From Schizochytrium sp. TIO01 (Eukaryota > Sar > Bigyra > Thraustochytrida > Thraustochytriidae), in NCBI GenBank assembly GCA_004764695.1, contig SMSO01000014.1:137148-201147 (forward strand): a stretch of 64,000 nt of DNA, in the 5' to 3' direction. The notes under the pieces are model-generated. The model was given only the letters and a program-made list of their open reading frames with translations. It was not told where the DNA came from and made no database searches. Within the stretch, counting starts at the first letter, position 1; every line of letters begins with the position of its first letter. Made by a program: the position numbers and the translations under genes. This document shows positions 1 to 10,985 of this stretch, in pieces.

Positions 1-2
1 GT

Positions 3-341
3 CGTTCCACCTCAGTTTCCAAGCTCAAGGAAAGAAAACACGGAGATGACTTTCCACAGGTATGTGCCGATCATTTTCCTGAAATAGCCAGGCTGATTGA
101 TGCAGGAGATGGGGCACAGAATTCCTTCTGTTTAAAGCAATCGACGGCCGCTGGAAAGGACCTGATCCGAATTTTACTTTTAGGTTCCATTGCACCAAGC
201 AAACCAAACAGAGGCAGCTATCAAAACTGGTTTTCATTTGTAAATGGTGAACGCAAAAGGCTGCCGATGCTTCGCCAAATCGATACGTCGACATGGAACA
301 CATTTAAAGCAACAACACAACTCAAGAATAACATATATTGA
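3..341 (+). CDS. Partial hypothetical protein, 5' end cut by window edge
   Basis: An open frame enters at the left edge and ends at a TGA at 339-341, giving 112 residues without a start codon inside the window. It is lysine/arginine-rich at the entry side and contains tryptophans in a segment reading QNWFSFVNGERKRL. I do not recognise a family. It is followed after 27 bp by another plus-strand frame (369-710), so the two sit close together as in a compact viral or mobile-element genome. The AT-rich codon choice resembles the next three frames and differs from the cellular genes beyond 35 kb. An antisense frame of 92 codons over the same bases has no better claim. Confidence 0.4.
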   Translation, partial: RSTSVSKLKERKHGDDFPQVCADHFPEIARLIDAGDGAQNSFCLKQSTAAGKDLIRILLLGSIAPSKPNRGSYQNWFSFVNGERKRLPMLRQIDTSTWNTFKATTQLKNNIY

Positions 342-368
342 TTTTTCGAAATTAACAAAGATTGAACG

Positions 369-710
369 ATGATTCACTGCAAGATTGTTCCGAAGCCGTC
401 TTTTCGGAATGTCGATGACGAGGTTTTCTGCAATAAGTGCAATGAATACAAAGGTGAGGACGAATTCTTCTTGTCATGGGTCCAAAAACAACAACGGCAA
501 TGCAAAGCTTGTAGCGCTGACAACAGCAAGGTCAGAGGAGAATTAGATGTGATCAACAGGCTTGTCACCAAACTGAAGCGAGGATTACAATACTTGGGCC
601 ATCGACAGATTGTTTCAGGAATTAAAAGAGAAACCATCATGGCAATTCTTCAAATCAATGACATTGCGAATCCGGAAAAAGTAACGGATCATCAGCCCAA
701 AGACGTTTGA
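369..710 (+). CDS. Small zinc-binding protein with CxxC...CxxC knuckles
   Basis: This 113-aa frame starts at ATG 369. Two cysteine pairs, CNKC near residue 22 and CKAC near residue 46, are separated by an acidic/aromatic stretch (KGEDEFF) and followed by a basic helix. Such a paired-CxxC layout is known from short zinc-ribbon segments that precede HNH-type nucleases, or stand alone, in large DNA viruses, phages and mobile elements; no HNH motif is visible here, so a nuclease function is not supported. After the TGA the next frame stays open for about 22 codons (KTFDECLNLKFYKVKEKRN), so a frameshift may have removed a C-terminal tail. Role unknown; DNA or RNA binding is only an inference. Confidence 0.45.
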   Translation: MIHCKIVPKPSFRNVDDEVFCNKCNEYKGEDEFFLSWVQKQQRQCKACSADNSKVRGELDVINRLVTKLKRGLQYLGHRQIVSGIKRETIMAILQINDIANPEKVTDHQPKDV

Positions 711-802
711 TGAGTGCTTGAACCTGAAGTTTTACAAGGTGAAGGAAAAAAGGAATCATATGTAGAAACTGTTTTTGGTATTTTAGAAAATACAAATCAG
801 TG

Positions 803-1015
803 ATGATGAATGATACGAGTACGACAACAACGTTGGCAAGATCAGGTACAGTTGCCCTTGCACATCACAGGGTCAAGTACCGAACATGGATTAAACGATC
901 CAATCACCCATCATTCTTCACCTCTGCACGACATTTTTACACAGGTGTGCTATCCAACAACGACATTGTTGCCGTCGAACAAGAACTTGAAAGAATGTCG
1001 CAGTTGCGACTGTAA
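803..1015 (+). CDS. Short hypothetical frame
   Basis: This 70-aa frame starts at ATG 803 (an in-frame GTG at 800 is not a plausible eukaryotic start) and ends at 1015, 29 bp before the convergent stop of the minus-strand gene at 1044. An overlapping frame from ATG 810 runs to 1259, deep into the convergent gene, and includes a CRSCDC cysteine cluster, so the choice of frame is uncertain. The product is threonine-rich at its start and ends in a short amphipathic helix (VEQELERMSQL). No family recognised. It is kept because it fills the space between two better frames in the same compact block. Confidence 0.2.
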   Translation: MMNDTSTTTTLARSGTVALAHHRVKYRTWIKRSNHPSFFTSARHFYTGVLSNNDIVAVEQELERMSQLRL

Positions 1016-1023
1016 AATTAACA

Positions 1024-1036
1024 TAAAAAGATCTTT
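1024..1036. terminator. Short AT-rich palindrome between convergent stops
   Basis: The 12-bp perfect palindrome AAAAGATCTTTT lies between the stop of the plus-strand frame (1015) and that of the minus-strand gene (1044). AT-rich 3' hairpins mark mRNA ends in some giant viruses, but this one is short and could be chance. Confidence 0.15.
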
Positions 1037-1043
1037 TATACTT

Positions 1044-2327
1044 TTAAAACTCTTGTTTTATTGTAATATGGAGTCTATCCTTACCAACCGTATCGACATG
1101 GCCATTTTTAATTGGTTTTGCACTCTTCAAATTTGTTGTGGTGAACGCTTCTGGACAGGCGATACTTGTCCCTTCAAAAGCAGCTTTGTGGTACTTGATC
1201 AATTGCTGATAATCCTTTCCAGTGTCTGGAAACATGATTGTCTTTCCGAGTTTCTTTAACGATGCTGTTTGCCTGTCGACATTGTAAAATGTTAAACTCG
1301 ATTCAGTCCAGCAGAACACGAAGTAGACCATGTTTGATTCTGCAACCAGCGCTGCAATAGCATTGGCCAACATCATTTCGACCCACTCAACGCCCTTTCG
1401 AACCGCTGCCCTTTTGAAACTTTTCGTTTCAATGGCAACCTGAGTTTTCCCTTCGATTAGGCTCTTCATGTAATCGACATTGTCAATCTCAAAGTGCTTG
1501 ACAAGAGTATCAACAAAGGTTTTTCGTTGGTGAGAATTATTGAGTTTAAAGTGATGGTCAAGATCATGACGAAACTGTACCCCATGCTCTTCGAAATAGA
1601 TTGATTCTGCTTTTAAAATACTGGGATCAATACCCCTAGTATCATGTGGCCCAATAAAGACACCGTGATTGTCAAATCTCACTATGTACACATCATTCTT
1701 AATTTTGAAATCTCTGTATAACACCTTTTCCGTAAAGACATCGACAAGGAACCGAATTGTTCTATATTCCCACCCCCTTGTCCACACTCTCACGGTCTTT
1801 CCACATGATGTTTGTACAAGGTGTTTGTGCACAACAAAACCACTTTTCAACCTGTCGTACCTGTTGTTGAGTCTCTTTTGTTTTTTTACAGGATCCTTTG
1901 ATGCACGATCAATACCGTCTTTTTGGCGTTGTCGCAAAGTTATTCTTTCGGATTCCGACATGGTGTCATAACGGCGTTTCTGACCCTTTGCTTTGTTTAT
2001 TGAAATACCAAGTTTTTCTTGCTTTGATCGCGACATGTGCTTTTGCTTTGCCTTTACCGATAACGCTTGTTTTTCAAATGTCGATTTTTCAAATTCTTTC
2101 TTGGATTGTTCTAGACGACATTTCCTTGCACCGCAGCAGTACCTTAATTTAACTATTGCTTGGGCAAACAATATTTTGCAGGTTGTGCATTTTTTCCCTT
2201 TGAGTGATGGATTTGTCGACTCCCATGCCAGCATTTCTTTCATGGTGTCATTTGGTTTACCTTGGTGGTAGCTTGAAAAAGCTGTCTTCCTGTGTGACTT
2301 GGCGAATAACTCGTTGAAGTTTTTCAT
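1044..2327 (-). CDS. Basic zinc-finger protein, possible PD-(D/E)XK-type nuclease (mobile or viral-like)
   Basis: This 427-aa frame starts at the ATG at 2325-2327. Residues about 40-75 hold a cysteine cluster (CTTC, then CCGARKC) that could bind zinc. Residues about 75-165 are very lysine/arginine-rich and helical, with repeated R-x-x-x-M-S-x-x-E and KKQKR-like segments suited to nucleic-acid binding. The C-terminal half contains VAIETKSFKR, an ExK motif at the end of a hydrophobic strand, followed by a helix and another strand (MVYFVFCW), an order seen in PD-(D/E)XK nucleases. The upstream acidic residue is not certain, so the nuclease call is tentative. Codons are AT-rich, unlike the cellular genes to the right. 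It is convergent with the plus-strand frames, and an AAAAGATCTTTT palindrome lies between the stops. Confidence 0.5.
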   Translation of the reverse strand: MKNFNELFAKSHRKTAFSSYHQGKPNDTMKEMLAWESTNPSLKGKKCTTCKILFAQAIVKLRYCCGARKCRLEQSKKEFEKSTFEKQALSVKAKQKHMSRSKQEKLGISINKAKGQKRRYDTMSESERITLRQRQKDGIDRASKDPVKKQKRLNNRYDRLKSGFVVHKHLVQTSCGKTVRVWTRGWEYRTIRFLVDVFTEKVLYRDFKIKNDVYIVRFDNHGVFIGPHDTRGIDPSILKAESIYFEEHGVQFRHDLDHHFKLNNSHQRKTFVDTLVKHFEIDNVDYMKSLIEGKTQVAIETKSFKRAAVRKGVEWVEMMLANAIAALVAESNMVYFVFCWTESSLTFYNVDRQTASLKKLGKTIMFPDTGKDYQQLIKYHKAAFEGTSIACPEAFTTTNLKSAKPIKNGHVDTVGKDRLHITIKQEF

Positions 2328-3623
2328 TTGATGTTTGGTGTTTTGGCAGACATTTGGTTTTCAACTTATGGTTTCAACCCACCGCCCCAATACCCAAAAC
2401 GGGATACCAAAAAAAGTCTATCATGGTCGACTTAAGCATCATTAGCTACAGAAAAACTTTTTTCTTATAGGGTTTTTACATGCATCCCCTAAAACCAAGT
2501 ATGATTGAGTCTAAATTGATGATTACAAGACAAGTTCACATAGCCTCGTCCAGGTGTATCGGGCACAGATCAAGTATGTCTTGGTCTCCCAATTACAACA
2601 TTAAGTCAGTCTGCCTTGGAATTCCAAGGACAGTAGATCTCTAACTCCTTCTAAGGCCGTCAGCAAGTCTATTATTACATTCATCATCATAGTCAACCTC
2701 TAGCTTACCAGGTTCATCTCTTAGCAGTGCGAGCAAGTACAACTAATCTGAATTGGTAAATGCGTAGGGGCTCCAACTGATGGCTTGTGAAGATGTGGAA
2801 GCGTTCTAGTCGACGGTATGAGAGACTCAAAGCGAATGATTCGTTTTCACCTTTAAACACTGCGTAGATTATTATCAGACGAACTCAGATTTGATGGTTG
2901 AGGATCAGTGCGAAGACTATAGCTCGTGAGATATCAGTAATTCAAAACCAAGCCCATGATGCTGTATATGGAAATCTAGATTGGGTGTGATAAATCTTCA
3001 GCCGAATCTCTTTGCCTTCGTTCATTATTCACTTATAGTCAAGTCTCTTTAAATCTGGAGAGATCTTCATTCTTGGAGAATTTCGATTTGTTTAAGATGA
3101 CGAAGGCAAACTAAAGAGAGTTCATCGAAGTCCTCAATCATCCGCGTTGAAGAAACATGTGAACAAGAGTTCTTGACGTATCGTGATGAATCCTAACGAA
3201 TTCGAATTTGCAAGAGTAGAATCTGAATTGATGGTTGAGCAAATGAAGTACTCCAACCTTCGTCCAAGTATATGTCCTAGTTGACTAAATTTGATATAAG
3301 TCAGTCCACCTTGATATTAGATTCCTAATGTCACTAGGTTATAACCTTTAGGAGTTAAAGTTGCCCCCTCCTTCCAGGTTACTGTTACCGGAGGTCCGTG
3401 CAGTTATAATGCGTACCTATGCCTTCCTAAACCTTCATCGTGTTTCCCAACAATCTTGACTTTGAGTTTCTAGTCAACCTAATCAGAAATTCGCTGTTGG
3501 CAAGGCGAGTCGAAGCTAAACTCCGTAATCATGAATAAAAACCATAGAAGATGCTTGCAGCTTACTGATTTGAACATTGTTTTTTCTAAAATAGACCTTA
3601 AAGGACTTATGTTGACAAAGTTT

Positions 3624-3636
3624 GGCTTTGATACCA
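3624..3636 (-). mobile_element. Candidate LTR-retrotransposon primer-binding site
   Basis: On the minus strand the sequence reads TGGTATCAAAGCC, one mismatch from TGGTATCAGAGCC, the primer-binding site used with initiator Met-tRNA by many Copia-type elements. It is preceded by CCCCACGAAT, which would suit an LTR ending in CA a few bases upstream (LTR at coordinates above about 3642). I could not find a second LTR copy, and no gag-pol frame is visible at lower coordinates, so at best this is an old remnant. Confidence 0.25.
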
Positions 3637-5592
3637 ATTCGTGGGGACTATCAGCTCTGGGTGTTGACTAGCCCAGTCGTGTGGAATGTCGATATTAATG
3701 TGCCAACCACGCAGCTTTGAGTTAACTAGAACGCATTCACATGATCTCAGCAGTGACCTTCCACTTGCAAAAAACTATCAGTGCCCCGTTTTAGTGTTCA
3801 ATACATTTACATGGCCTGAGATCAGCAATCGAAAGGCAATGCAGCCTATCAAATAAAGAAAGACTAGATGCAAAGATGTATAGAAGAGAAGGTCGAATTT
3901 GGAGGGTGAAGGTGCATAAATCGACACATAAATTCAATAGTATGTATTGAGTAGAATTTTGATATACGTAACTTAAAAAGCTGATCGTGAAGGGGGGTGC
4001 AGTCATCTTGTCTATAGAAGGTGTATTCAATTCCAACACATTGAACTAATTTGTATCACTGAGAAGTTGATGAAGTCTTCCAGGTATTCTTCATACATAA
4101 TCCTCGGATCGTAGTTGCAAACAGAGCCACATCGCGCGTATTAACTTTCACATACATGTTTTCATATCAGAAAGGTTCACTATATTATGTCTGCATCTAT
4201 TCTGTTGTTTGAAGGCATTATCTAAAGTTTATAGCGAGTATGAACTTTATAGTTGATAACCGTGTAACAAAGGAATGGTCTAAAAATAATAATCAATGAT
4301 TGGCATGCTGTAGTGACGAAGGGTTGCGAATTCAAAATATCTTTACTTTTCTGCTTCCATAATCTCATACAGGATGTCTTCATATTCTCAAGATGCCAAG
4401 CTGGAAGTTACTAAAGTCTGTCTTTCAAATTTAAAATCTCTTTGCTTAATACAGTAAATGGAGCTCATATCTGGCTGATGCAAGCTATAAACAAAGGTGT
4501 GAGCACATGCTTTAATGCTTAGACGAAAGGAGTTTGAATTCACAGTGGAGCAATTAAACCAGAAAAACCACGATTTCACTCAAACAAAATTCTAATTGAA
4601 GAAAGCTGTGCAGATCCAACATTAAATAAACGCATCCACATAATACATCGCAAAGTTGATACATTTCTTGACTGTATAAGTGTCGTTCGTGTGAAAGGCC
4701 GAGAGATGTAAGGACTGGAGGATCGATCGTAATCTCTAGATGGCAAGTCTAACTCATCTAGTAACTTCAACATCTAAAATGTACACCTTGGCAAAACGAT
4801 GCTTTTTTCCCTCCAAAGATTAAGGACTTCGTTACATACCTGGCTGAGGCAAATGTAGCATTGCGAGTAGATGGTTGCTGCTTGATTGAATTGCTAATCT
4901 TAATAACCCCATATTGATAGCACACCAATATTTAAACAAGCATACTAAAGCTTTTAAAGATACTTTGGGTTGGAGTAAGTTGGATAGGGCAATATTTGCT
5001 TGAAAAAACTCATCATTTGAATATAGTAACAATATTTTCTGCCAGTCTGTGTAATATACTATGATACAAAGTGTCAGAAAGCGAAATAAGGTCATGCGCA
5101 TGGTAAGGCAATAGAGGATTTTGATGAATCTCTGTGAATATATTACGAAAGCTTCGAAAATTTCAATTTAAAAATAAGAGCGCGCCCGTATTTTTGTTTC
5201 TATATATGCACTTAGACTAAATTTTGGGCTTAAAGGAATCATATTTCTTCGACCGTGAAAAAAATATCCACAATTTGAATTTCAGGTATTGCTGCTGGTT
5301 TTCAGAGGGTTGACATGGGTTAGATTTATAAATTGAAATGACCATGATTAGTTCGCTCGCTCTTCTTTTTTTTAGCATCCAGTCGGTAACATCTAAATAG
5401 TTTAATTAGTAGGTGAGTTCACAGGCGCTTTCACTACAACAAGCAATCAATGGGATACAACTTTATTTCAATAAATATTTTACATGGTCCTATTCACCGT
5501 AGTAGTAATAGGTATGTCATCGTTGAATTAAGCCCAGAGTTACTTTCATTAGCAATTCTTTGACTTGAGCTAACATTATCACTGGTGCAGAT

Positions 5593-5677
5593 TACTGCTA
5601 CTGCTATTACTGCTACTGCTATTCCTAATATTACTGCTACTGCTATTACTAATGCTGCTATTCCTACTACTACTACT
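5593..5677. repeat. Imperfect ACT/GCT trinucleotide repeat
   Basis: TACTGC and TATTAC units alternate for about 85 bp and end in a pure TAC run. No long open frame spans it. Confidence 0.8.
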
Positions 5678-6122
5678 CGAGTAGTTAGAAGTGAAGGTAC
5701 ACACTATAATCTATACATCTATTAGAACAATTTGACCACCAGATTAGTGATTGTTGTGGCCTGAGGATTTATAACTTAATAACCCTGACTAGTAAGAGCT
5801 TCCAAAGAACTAGCAGGAGTAAAACGTAATGTTGATGCTGATAATGGCAATATATGTATTACCAAGACTTATTTGCAAGATCAACAATGATTGTTTTGGC
5901 TTGAGTTTTTATTATAATTAAATATGTATATATTATCAAAAAAAAGATAGAAGAAGAAGGAGGTTTTGTCCATTAAAAGCAGAACAAAACAGTATATTAC
6001 CCTGTTTGATTTGCTTCAATGAAATTCTGAAGCTTGAGACAACATGAGATGAATGATATGTAAGAGACACACACACCATCTAGATATACCTCTCATCCCC
6101 TTTCATGATCTTATTCTAATTT

Positions 6123-6155
6123 AAAAAAGAAAAAGAAAAAGAAAAAGAAGAAAAG
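6123..6155. repeat. (AAAAAG)n purine run
   Basis: About five AAAAAG-like units in a purine-only run. A similar run lies at 6607-6636. Confidence 0.8.
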
Positions 6156-9100
6156 TCAATAAAAGGATTATAGGCAAATATAGATGAAAGCACTCTAAAA
6201 AACAACTGCTTCAAATCTTTTTGTTTGGGTAAAAACTTTTGAAAAGCTAAACCAAAATCACTCATTTTGAGAAGAAAATATTAGATAGAAACCCTCTTAA
6301 GCCAGAGGTAATAAGTCACTCGCTGTAAAACCCCTAAAAAGACGCTTGTAGGTACTGCTAGTCAAAACAATCACTTCGGTAATTAGGAGGTATCTTTTCG
6401 CTAGCTAGTCAAATAAGTAAGTCAAAATATAATAGAAAATAGAAAATTTTAAAATCATTGGGTATCCATACTTTCAGTAGATAGGTAGGCACGGCATTCT
6501 CACTAGTCAGAGGTAATAAGTTAAAAAGTCTCTAAAAATTGATAGATAGATACGCAGGTAGATAAGCGTACTATGGAAGATACCGAATAAAACTTGTTGC
6601 TTTATTTAAAAAAGAAAAAAGAAAAAAAGAAGAAGATGAAACCATAATACAACTTGAAGATATTAGTACTTGCTTGTTACTATTAGGTAATTATGACGAC
6701 ATAAAAATTATAAATAAAGCCTCCTCTCTTGCAGTAGGTATAAGCCTGGGATTGAACTCTTCGACGCTTATGAAATTTGAAAATTTGAAATGGATAAATA
6801 AAGAAAGTAATCAAGAGAGAAAAAGATTGATGAATGCGGAAGCATGCCTTCCGTATCTCTTTCCTTAACGAGCCACAACTATTTAGGGTACTACCTACTC
6901 AAATAACGCAATCTCCTACCCTGTTTAAAGTGAAATAAAATCCTCACTGCTCATGGAAGATGGGTCTTTCCCTATTAAAAAGCTTATTTAAACACCCCCA
7001 ACGCCGCCAAAGCTGCGAAATTTCAAATTAGCATGAAAATATTTGGGCTCATTTTGTAAAGAAGGAGTAAGAAAGGTTCTTGAGCAGTTTCAAGTTTTCC
7101 TCTGGTTGAGTGGGTTCTTCGAAGTACACCTATCTTGAAAACTTGTCCTCATGATTTCTTGGTTTGTCGTTCCTTTCAGATGTCTTTTAGTAATATACAA
7201 AGAGCCATCGGATTCTCGTTTCAACGCTTTCAGGCTGAGATTCATGAAGAAGAGCACGTCGCAAATTCCTATTAGACTTTTTACGAGGCCCTTCCCTCGT
7301 AGAGACATCTATCTTTAGTCCCTCCAGGATTGAGCTTTCAAAAAACCCCAAAACACAGAGGGTAGCGCATCAGTCATAATTTTAGGCATTGCCATATTTA
7401 CCGGGTGAGTATGAGTAGCTGCATTCGCATCTGTTTTCAAGTTAAGGCAAGGAGTTTTTCATTTCTTTAAATTGGTATATATATAAAATAAACATGTCAT
7501 AGGGACAATAAAATCTTCATCCTGGAATACTCCAACAACCGACAATACAAGGTATTTTAGGTATGTTTTTATGCACTAATTCTATTTGTATTTTAGCCAC
7601 CTTTACCGGTCAGGGAGATACTTTTACCAATTTCTTTGGGCCCAAATCCTCGCCTCTAAATTGTGTAAAATTTCGAAGAAACAATTTGCTGGTTAGGATT
7701 AGGTACGCAGACCTTTAGGAGGACTATAAAACAAGAAGCAATTCGCCGCGTTACATTTGAAGAAACTATTTATGTCTTCAGGTTCTCCATTCTGATTTCT
7801 CTAATTAAAAACAGAATTTAACCTTGTTAATCGGCTGTCTGTAGTAGGCTCAATACTTAGGTTTCGTTGTGTCTTGGCCACCATCATTGATGCAGCAGCA
7901 GGTGAGACTATATAATATAACGAGGTGTTCGAGTTCCGAAGCAAGCCTTTCTTTTGCCTCTATATTTATATTTTAGTACTAGCGAAAACAGGGAGACACC
8001 GTGACCTATGTTGTGGCCAGAACGCAGACATTAGCCAATATAGTATACCTCGTTCTCATTGCATGGAATCCTCATCCTTTTCTTTCATTCCAAAAAAAAG
8101 TGGCTAGATACTCATACTACCTAATAGTTTATTTCATTCAATCATTTGTTTAATAAAAAAAAGTAGACCATTTTTTTGTGTGTGATAGAAGCTCCTAATG
8201 AATATTTAGGATCCTTCCAAGGAGTCGAATTTCAAAATTGGAAAACTTTTTCAAGAGAGAGAAGGCCCCCCTAAGGTAGGTAGGAGCTAGTGCTATTCTA
8301 AAGATAGAAAGAGTGAAGTGAGTCAGGCCGAAACAAAACAAAAGAGAGGCTCTTGCTACAAGCTGACTCTGACCCCTGCCGGCGGCGCTAACGAGTGGGT
8401 GGCGCTTACGAATGACGCATATGAGTGGCGGTGGTTCCAGGCAGCAGGCGACTCTTATGGCTTTGTTTTCAAGGGGTGCTGAGTCACGATCTCGGGTAAA
8501 GTCGACAGCTATGTTGAGATCTTCTTCCCTGCTGCGCTGCAAGTGTTTATTTGCACGCACACAATTCGATTGAAGAAGTTGAACTATATATAAAAAACAT
8601 CAGTCTCTGTATATTCCGAAGATATTTGCTCATTGTTGGTGGGTTATTTTACTGGTTCTTCTGCATCTAGCTAGAGCAAGTACTTATGTTAAAGCAAGGA
8701 AGCACAAATTCTTAGGCCTACAGCTTGAAAGCTGATCGTAACTTGAGTACCTAAGTCCAACGTTTGATAGGATTAAATGACCTTGGTTGACTGCTCTTTA
8801 GTATCCAAACCGTCAAAACACTATCAAAGGGCCGGCCACTCACTCACTCATTCATCATAAAATAGGCTTTCCTCTCCACTCAGAGACTCACTCGCTCACC
8901 CACACATTCACCCCTTAATAAAGCTTTTCTGAAGCCAACTTTGAGTAATTAATTAATTGACCATCAAAAAAACTCAATATCAAAACTGAGTCGGTGAATG
9001 AATAGCCACTGATTGAGGTGAGTTCTTTGTTGTCCCTGCCTCCACCATGCTGTACTTGATCTCGGTCCTTCCTTTCCCCACCGTTGGCTCAGCTTGGCTG

Positions 9101-9271
9101 GCTGGCTGATAGGTATATAAACACCAAGGTACCTAAGCTAGTAAGTTAAGTAGAGGGTACCTCAGTGCACGACAAAGAGAACAAGCAACAAACCAAACAA
9201 TTTCTTTCGCTTTCGGGTTTTTCTTTGGTCTCATACCTTTGGAGGCTGGCTGCCTATCTGACAGTCTGACG

Positions 9272-9303
9272 GACAGACAGACATACAGACAGACAGACAG
9301 ACA
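9272..9303. repeat. (CAGA)n microsatellite
   Basis: About seven ACAG units with one interruption. The same unit recurs at 15902-15931. Confidence 0.9.
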
Positions 9304-9566
9304 CTCTGAGCGGTAGCGCACTGGAAATTGGGATTGAGGGAGAGAGTGAGTGGAGAGGAGGAGATGAGAACATCAGGTTTCTATCCTCCTTTGACGAGTT
9401 ATTGTCATTGTGTGTGTTGCATAAGAGTCAATTCTTAGAATGATTTAGTAAAGTTGGCGAGTTTTTCGTCCATTTATCCGTCAGCAGAACGTCAGTACGA
9501 GCGGCATTGCATTCATTACATTGTCGACCTGTGGAACCACTCAAGTTCCTTGTGTAAAATGGAATT

Positions 9567-9620
9567 CCTCCTTCCCTCCCTCCCTCCCTCCCTCCCTCCC
9601 TCTCTCCCTCGTTCCCTCCC
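9567..9620. repeat. (CCCT)n microsatellite
   Basis: A pyrimidine-only tract of CCCT units with a few variants. It lacks the AA of a telomeric CCCTAA repeat. Confidence 0.9.
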
Positions 9621-10962
9621 ACTTCTTCGCCTCGTTTGTTTGATTCTAACTGCAATTCATCATAATAAAATGATTAAAAATAGCATGTTCGTTTTTAAAT
9701 ATGGTGAGGAGTCTGAATTTATTATGCAAGGACTGAAGTTAAAAAGGATATCTTGAATTTGAAAAAAGCTTGTAAACTAAGACTCGGATGAAGAATACGT
9801 TCAGGCGAAACGGATCAATTAGATTAAAGTAATTCATTTCCCAATAGTTAGATGCCCCTTTATTGGTAATATAAAAGCTATTCCAAGGTAGTGAGAACTT
9901 AGCGTTATTAAAAAAAAAAAAGTAAAAGAAGGAAGATTTAAAAGGAGGATATCAACAATTATATCAGTCATCAGGGCGGCACCCTAGTTGATCAGGTATG
10001 CCTATTATAGTAAGAAAAGTAGTAAAGCAAAGCTTTTGAGAATTAGCCGTGTTAGGTTTATAAACATCCTCGAGAAAGGAAAAGAAAAAAACAAAGTCCT
10101 TATTAGACATTACATTGTCACCTGGCAAGAACCGCAGGATCGCTGTTGTGCATTTCCAAGATATATTCTTCATCTTCTTCGTCCTCGGCCGCAGGAACTA
10201 AAGGCTCAGTTAATTGGACGTGGCGCAGCATAACATACCCATCATCATGATGGGTTGGTTTTCATGATGAATGAGTTCTAAATCATCCTGACGTCTTGGT
10301 TGGTCGGCGCAGTCGATTGGCCACGAGAGGGCACGACTTCAAAAGGCAGTTCCACGAGCCTAGCTTACTCTAGCGCTAATGGGCAATAGTAGATACAGTA
10401 AAAAGTCGTGCTTATAAGTACACATCAGAACTTGGGGATCTCTGTTTCCCTTCAGGAGCGGTGGTCCTCCTGCTAGTTCTATTATGTTCGCAGAACCATC
10501 AGCCTCATCCGTGTCCTGTCCGCTTTCTGCGCGTCAGCTCAAATGAGCCGGGAGCTTTGGACGGGGTCGCAGCGAGAGACTTGAGAGAGCTTTTCTGGCG
10601 GGAATCCGCAATTTGCAAAGCCGCACTCCAAAAAAAGCCAACTTTTCCAAACACGGATATAACTTGAAGTAAAAGCTAGCCAGATTTCTAGTTTGCTTCG
10701 CCAAGGAATCTACAATTAGCTTGCTATGAATCGCTATATACATCTATAAGCGATTGCCGATTTCAAAGAAATCATCGACGATGATGAATGCACATCTCCC
10801 GCCGTGCGCTACTGGACTCTTACTGCCTGTAGGTGGCAAATACTTCATTCTACTTATTTAGACTAGGTAATGATCCCACAGATTTTTTTGGAAAGGCTTG
10901 TCATAAATTAAATTCTCACATTGACGGAAGCCAAGATACTGTTGCAGGAATGTATTTTTTAT

Positions 10963-10985
10963 CAAGGTACTTACGTAGTACCTTG
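10963..10985. repeat. Inverted repeat with CAAGGTACT arms
   Basis: Perfect 9-bp arms CAAGGTACT and AGTACCTTG flank a 5-bp centre (TACGT). The word ACCAAGGTAC or its complement recurs near 9123 and 12059. Confidence 0.7.

Larger units (their letters stand above)
2328..8200. other. AT-rich stretch without convincing genes
   Basis: About 5.9 kb with stops in all frames. The longest frames are under 90 codons and resemble nothing I know. It holds A-rich runs, an imperfect trinucleotide repeat near 5593, a degenerate direct repeat near 2545 and 3255, and a candidate retrotransposon primer-binding site at 3624-3636. Unlike the DNA beyond 8.2 kb it has few clean tetranucleotide repeats, so it appears to be a different kind of sequence. 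Confidence 0.6.

Noticed and set aside
8195-8560. 121-codon minus-strand frame
   Set aside because: It begins with GTG, not ATG, and matches nothing recognisable.
9567-9620. CCCT array as a possible telomere-like repeat
   Set aside because: The unit is CCCT without AA, and it is short and internal.
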